Source: Paenibacillus sp. HW567 (lineage in GTDB: Bacteria; Bacillota; Bacilli; Paenibacillales; Paenibacillaceae). From it: a stretch of DNA of 64,000 nucleotides. The notes below the pieces were generated by a model, which was not told where the DNA came from, ran no database searches, and saw only the letters and a list, made by a program, of their open reading frames with translations. The translations under genes were made by a program, and so were the position numbers. Positions 61,360-64,000 of this stretch are shown here, one piece after another (positions within the stretch are counted from its first letter, which is position 1; every line of letters begins with the position of its first letter). The DNA lies in NCBI RefSeq assembly GCF_000374185.1, contig NZ_KB910518.1, forward strand, positions 6,585,286 through 6,649,285, in the 5' to 3' direction.

Positions 61360-61729
61360 TTTATCCAGATACCGCAAGGTATTGGCAATAGCAACACTTT
61401 GCTTCGTGGTCCTTTGCGTTCTGGCTGCGGCTTTATTCCCGGACTTCCGGAGTATTGCGCTCGGTATGGCGCTTGGTGGAGCTATTGGCTGCATCAATGT
61501 GACTTACCTCGGCTATAAGGTCCGGCAAGTGGCGGATATGATGGCGGGTGAAGGCAAGAGACGCGTAAATCTCGGGTTTCTGACCCGTGCCGCCCTCAGT
61601 CTCTTGGGTGTGATGGTGGCCTTTAAAACACCGCAGTATTTTAACATCATTGCGGTGGCTGGCAGTTTGCTCTTGGCTCCAATTCTTCTTATTATAATAG
61701 GGATTGGTTTTTTGCGTAGAGAAAGTTAA
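61352..61729 (+). CDS. atpI: ATP synthase subunit I
   Basis: 125-residue protein with four hydrophobic segments (LAIATLCFVVLCVLAAALF, IALGMALGGAIGCINVTYLG and others); helps c-ring assembly. GGAGG lies 6 nt before ATG 61352, inside the end of the preceding gene. Confidence 0.85.
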   Translation: MDDLSRYRKVLAIATLCFVVLCVLAAALFPDFRSIALGMALGGAIGCINVTYLGYKVRQVADMMAGEGKRRVNLGFLTRAALSLLGVMVAFKTPQYFNIIAVAGSLLLAPILLIIIGIGFLRRES

Positions 61730-61758
61730 AGGTTCCAACGGAGAAAGGGGTGAGAAAA

Positions 61759-62586
61759 ATGCATAAATCACCAGTTATTATGCTAGGCGGCTTACATATT
61801 GACCTTTCTATTGTGCTGATGCTGTTAGTGACCTGTACCATTTGTTTAGTGCTCGGACTATTGGCAACACGCAACTTGTCGGTCGAGAATCCCGGTAAGC
61901 TGCAGAATTTCCTGGAATGGGCGGTTGAGTTCGTTCAAGGCCTGATTTCAAGTACAATGGATTTGAAAAAAGGGAAACCTTTTCTTTCCCTTGGCCTTGC
62001 GCTGATCATGTTCTTGTTCGTCGGTAACCTGCTTGGGCTTCCACTTGGTATTGTGACGGATTATCACGATGCGGAACACGCCAAGATTTTTGGCAAGACA
62101 ATTGATCCTGTCGTAAAAGAATTGGACAGACTCCATGCCGCAGCCGATCCTGCATCTCACGAGGATATCGAGGTAGGGGTGGCTTGGTGGAAATCACCGA
62201 CAGCCGATCCTGCTGTTGCAATGGGGCTGGCAGTTATGATCTTCTTGATGTCGCACATCCTGGGGATCATGCGCAATACCAAGAATTACTTTAAGCACTA
62301 CTTTCAGCCTTACCCGTTCTTCTTCCCAATCAATCTGATTGAGCAGATATCGAAGCTGCTGACACACGGCATGCGTCTTTTCGGCAATATCTTTGCCGGC
62401 GAGGTTCTGATATCGGTTATCCTCAAATTGGCTGCGCTTGGTGTAGGGGGCTGGATTGCGTCTGTACTTGGCTTAATTGTATGGCAAGGGTTCAGTATGT
62501 TTATCGGTACCATCCAGGCTTTTATCTTCGTTATGCTGACCATGGTGTACTTCTCGCAAATGCTGGAAACCCACGACGAGCATTAA
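61759..62586 (+). CDS. atpB: ATP synthase F0 subunit a
   Basis: 275 residues. Forms the proton path next to the c-ring. The essential Arg is in LLTHGMRLFGNIFAGE, and the C-terminal helix IQAFIFVMLTMVYFSQMLE is conserved. ATG 61759 with AAAGGGG upstream; GTG 61750 is an alternative. Confidence 0.96.
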   Translation: MHKSPVIMLGGLHIDLSIVLMLLVTCTICLVLGLLATRNLSVENPGKLQNFLEWAVEFVQGLISSTMDLKKGKPFLSLGLALIMFLFVGNLLGLPLGIVTDYHDAEHAKIFGKTIDPVVKELDRLHAAADPASHEDIEVGVAWWKSPTADPAVAMGLAVMIFLMSHILGIMRNTKNYFKHYFQPYPFFFPINLIEQISKLLTHGMRLFGNIFAGEVLISVILKLAALGVGGWIASVLGLIVWQGFSMFIGTIQAFIFVMLTMVYFSQMLETHDEH

Positions 62587-62692
62587 ACGCTGGATGCTAA
62601 TAGAGATGTAGGATTTATGCCAAGGCGGAAGCACACTTCAAGTCTGGCTCATTAATACACACTAAAACATATCTTTGAGGAGGATTTACACA

Positions 62693-62917
62693 ATGGGAGT
62701 TATGGCTTATTTGGCAGCTGCAATTGCAGTAGGTTTGGGAGCGCTGGGTGCCGGTATCGGTAACGGTCTGATCGTCAGCAAAACAGTAGAAGGTATTGCC
62801 CGTCAACCGGAAGCAAAATCCACACTGCAAACTACAATGTTTATCGGGGTTGCATTGGTAGAAGCCCTTCCGATCATCGGTGTAGTACTTGCGTTCATGT
62901 TCTACATTGGAGCTTAA
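62693..62917 (+). CDS. atpE: ATP synthase F0 subunit c
   Basis: 74-residue two-helix hairpin. The loop RQPEAK is conserved, and the ion-binding Glu is in GVALVEALPIIGVV, with no Ser/Thr after it as in Na+ types, so a proton ring is expected. GAGGAGG lies 9 nt before ATG 62693. Confidence 0.97.
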   Translation: MGVMAYLAAAIAVGLGALGAGIGNGLIVSKTVEGIARQPEAKSTLQTTMFIGVALVEALPIIGVVLAFMFYIGA

Positions 62918-63016
62918 TTAATTACAAATGTTTGGCGGGGAAGGCCACAGCCCTCCGCGCCTTCTTTTTAGGAACGACCCAAGACATGAACGTGCATCGG
63001 AAAGGAGTGTCTAACA

Positions 63017-63505
63017 TTGTCTTTTGTATGGGAATCTTCCGTGTTGGCAATTATTGCCTTCGGGATTTTATACTTTTTGCTGAATAAGTACGCTTTCGGG
63101 CCGTTGTTCTCCGTTATGGAAAAACGCCGTGAGCTAGTGCTGCAGCAAATGGATGAAGCGGCGAAGACCAGAGAGCAGGCTGTTTCGTACGTTGAAGAAC
63201 AGAAGCAGGCTCTACAGCAGGCGCGCCAGGAGGCACAGCTCATTATCCAGCAATCGCAGGCAACCAGCAGCAATCAGGTTGACCGTATTCTGGAACAGGC
63301 CAAGTCTGAGGCTGCACGTCTTAAGGACGAGGCTGTCCGCGATATTGATAACGAAAAGAACAAGGCAGTGGAAGCATTGCGCAGCGAGCTTGGAACTGCA
63401 TCGGTTCGGATTGCTTCCAAGCTGCTTGAAAAAGAAGTTAAAGCCGATGGCGAACAGGAGCAGCTTGTTGATCAATACCTCAAAGAGGTAGGAGGCCGAT
63501 CATGA
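63017..63505 (+). CDS. atpF: ATP synthase F0 subunit b
   Basis: 162 residues: N-terminal membrane helix (SSVLAIIAFGILYFLLNKYA) and a long charged coiled coil that forms the peripheral stalk. TTG 63017 has AAAGGAG upstream. Overlaps atpH by 4 bp. Confidence 0.95.
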   Translation: MSFVWESSVLAIIAFGILYFLLNKYAFGPLFSVMEKRRELVLQQMDEAAKTREQAVSYVEEQKQALQQARQEAQLIIQQSQATSSNQVDRILEQAKSEAARLKDEAVRDIDNEKNKAVEALRSELGTASVRIASKLLEKEVKADGEQEQLVDQYLKEVGGRS

Positions 63506-64000
63506 GCCGCGATACGGTAGTTGCCAAACGCTACGCCAATGCTTTGTATAGTGCAGCGGTGGATAAGGGCATTACCCTTGAAGTGGAAGAACAGCTAAAG
63601 ACAGTAGTCGAAGTGCTTCATAATGACCAAGAGGTGAAACGGTTTATTCTTGCACCGCGGATCTCGCAGTCCGACAAGCTGAAGGTGCTGCGTACGGCGC
63701 TTCAAGATAAGGTCTCTCCAACGGTGATGAACACGGTAGAGCTGCTGGTTGAGCGGGGCAGAACCGATATTTTTGCTGATCTGCTGGAAACGTACATCAA
63801 AATAGAAGGAGACGCCCTTGGCATCGGTGATGCAACGGTGTATTCTACTTATCCGTTGAGTCAGGAAGAGCAGGATACAGTAGCTGCAGAGTTCAGCCAG
63901 CTTACCAAACGCAAGATTCGTGTTACGAATCTGATTGATAAGAGCCTGTTGGGCGGACTGAAGGTCGTGATCGGCGATACGCTGTATGACGGCAGTCTGT
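63502..64000 (+). CDS. atpH: ATP synthase F1 subunit delta, cut by right edge
   Basis: About 166 residues visible; only the last part is missing. MSRDTVVAKRYANALYSAA is the N-terminal domain, and LLGGLKVVIGDTLYDGS near the edge is the conserved C-terminal signature. ATG 63502 overlaps the atpF stop (ATGA), with GGAGG 6 nt upstream. Confidence 0.95.
   Translation, partial: MSRDTVVAKRYANALYSAAVDKGITLEVEEQLKTVVEVLHNDQEVKRFILAPRISQSDKLKVLRTALQDKVSPTVMNTVELLVERGRTDIFADLLETYIKIEGDALGIGDATVYSTYPLSQEEQDTVAAEFSQLTKRKIRVTNLIDKSLLGGLKVVIGDTLYDGSL

Overview
The window comes from a spore-forming, low-GC-lineage Gram-positive bacterium, most likely Paenibacillus. The right third keeps the Bacillus-type order prfA, prmC, spoIIR, ywlC, mntP, ywlE, ywlG, glyA, upp, wecB/mnaA, atpZ-I-B-E-F-H, and includes the sporulation gene spoIIR. 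Glutaminyl-tRNA synthetase, a copper-amine-oxidase-N secreted protein and an AimR-like receptor with a peptide gene are also Paenibacillus-like. No rRNA, tRNA or CRISPR array was recognised.

Layout. 1-9.6 kb: a molybdopterin oxidoreductase cut by the left edge, two MFS transporters, GNAT and MOSC proteins, glnS and mobA. 9.7-18.6 kb: ABC exporter with two-component system, TetR/SDR pair, secreted stalk protein, MocR regulator divergent from a LysE exporter. 18.7-23.5 kb: two paralogous HTH/TPR receptors (the first overlapping a 47-codon secreted-peptide gene, the second preceded in frame by a Spo0E-like domain), a Crp/Fnr protein and an SDR. 24-30.7 kb: moaA, a TorD-like chaperone, a type I toxin-antitoxin-like locus, and a TetR-controlled RND exporter. 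30.9-32.4 kb: cardiolipin synthase. 32.6-43.1 kb: a light-regulation and carotenoid island with a CarH-type B12 photoreceptor-repressor, a seven-gene operon (three CrtI/CrtN-family enzymes, CrtM, CruF-like, acyltransferase, glycosyltransferase) and fni for isoprenoid supply. 43.5-56.4 kb: housekeeping genes including a tandem rodA/ftsW pair and a ZTP riboswitch before ywlG-glyA. 56.5-58 kb: an IS110-family element. 59-64 kb: upp, a UDP-GlcNAc 2-epimerase and the start of the ATP synthase operon, cut by the right edge within atpH.

How parts work together. Molybdenum-cofactor functions are scattered (oxidoreductase, MOSC, MobA, MoaA, TorD). In the carotenoid island, matching arrays of 11-bp direct repeats lie over both the carH and the crt promoters, which predicts that CarH represses itself and the operon in the dark and releases both in light. 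The HTH/TPR gene with its overlapping peptide gene looks like a self-contained peptide-signalling module. Two groups of intergenic repeats (four copies in all) are built from one short unit in the order forward-forward-reverse-reverse.
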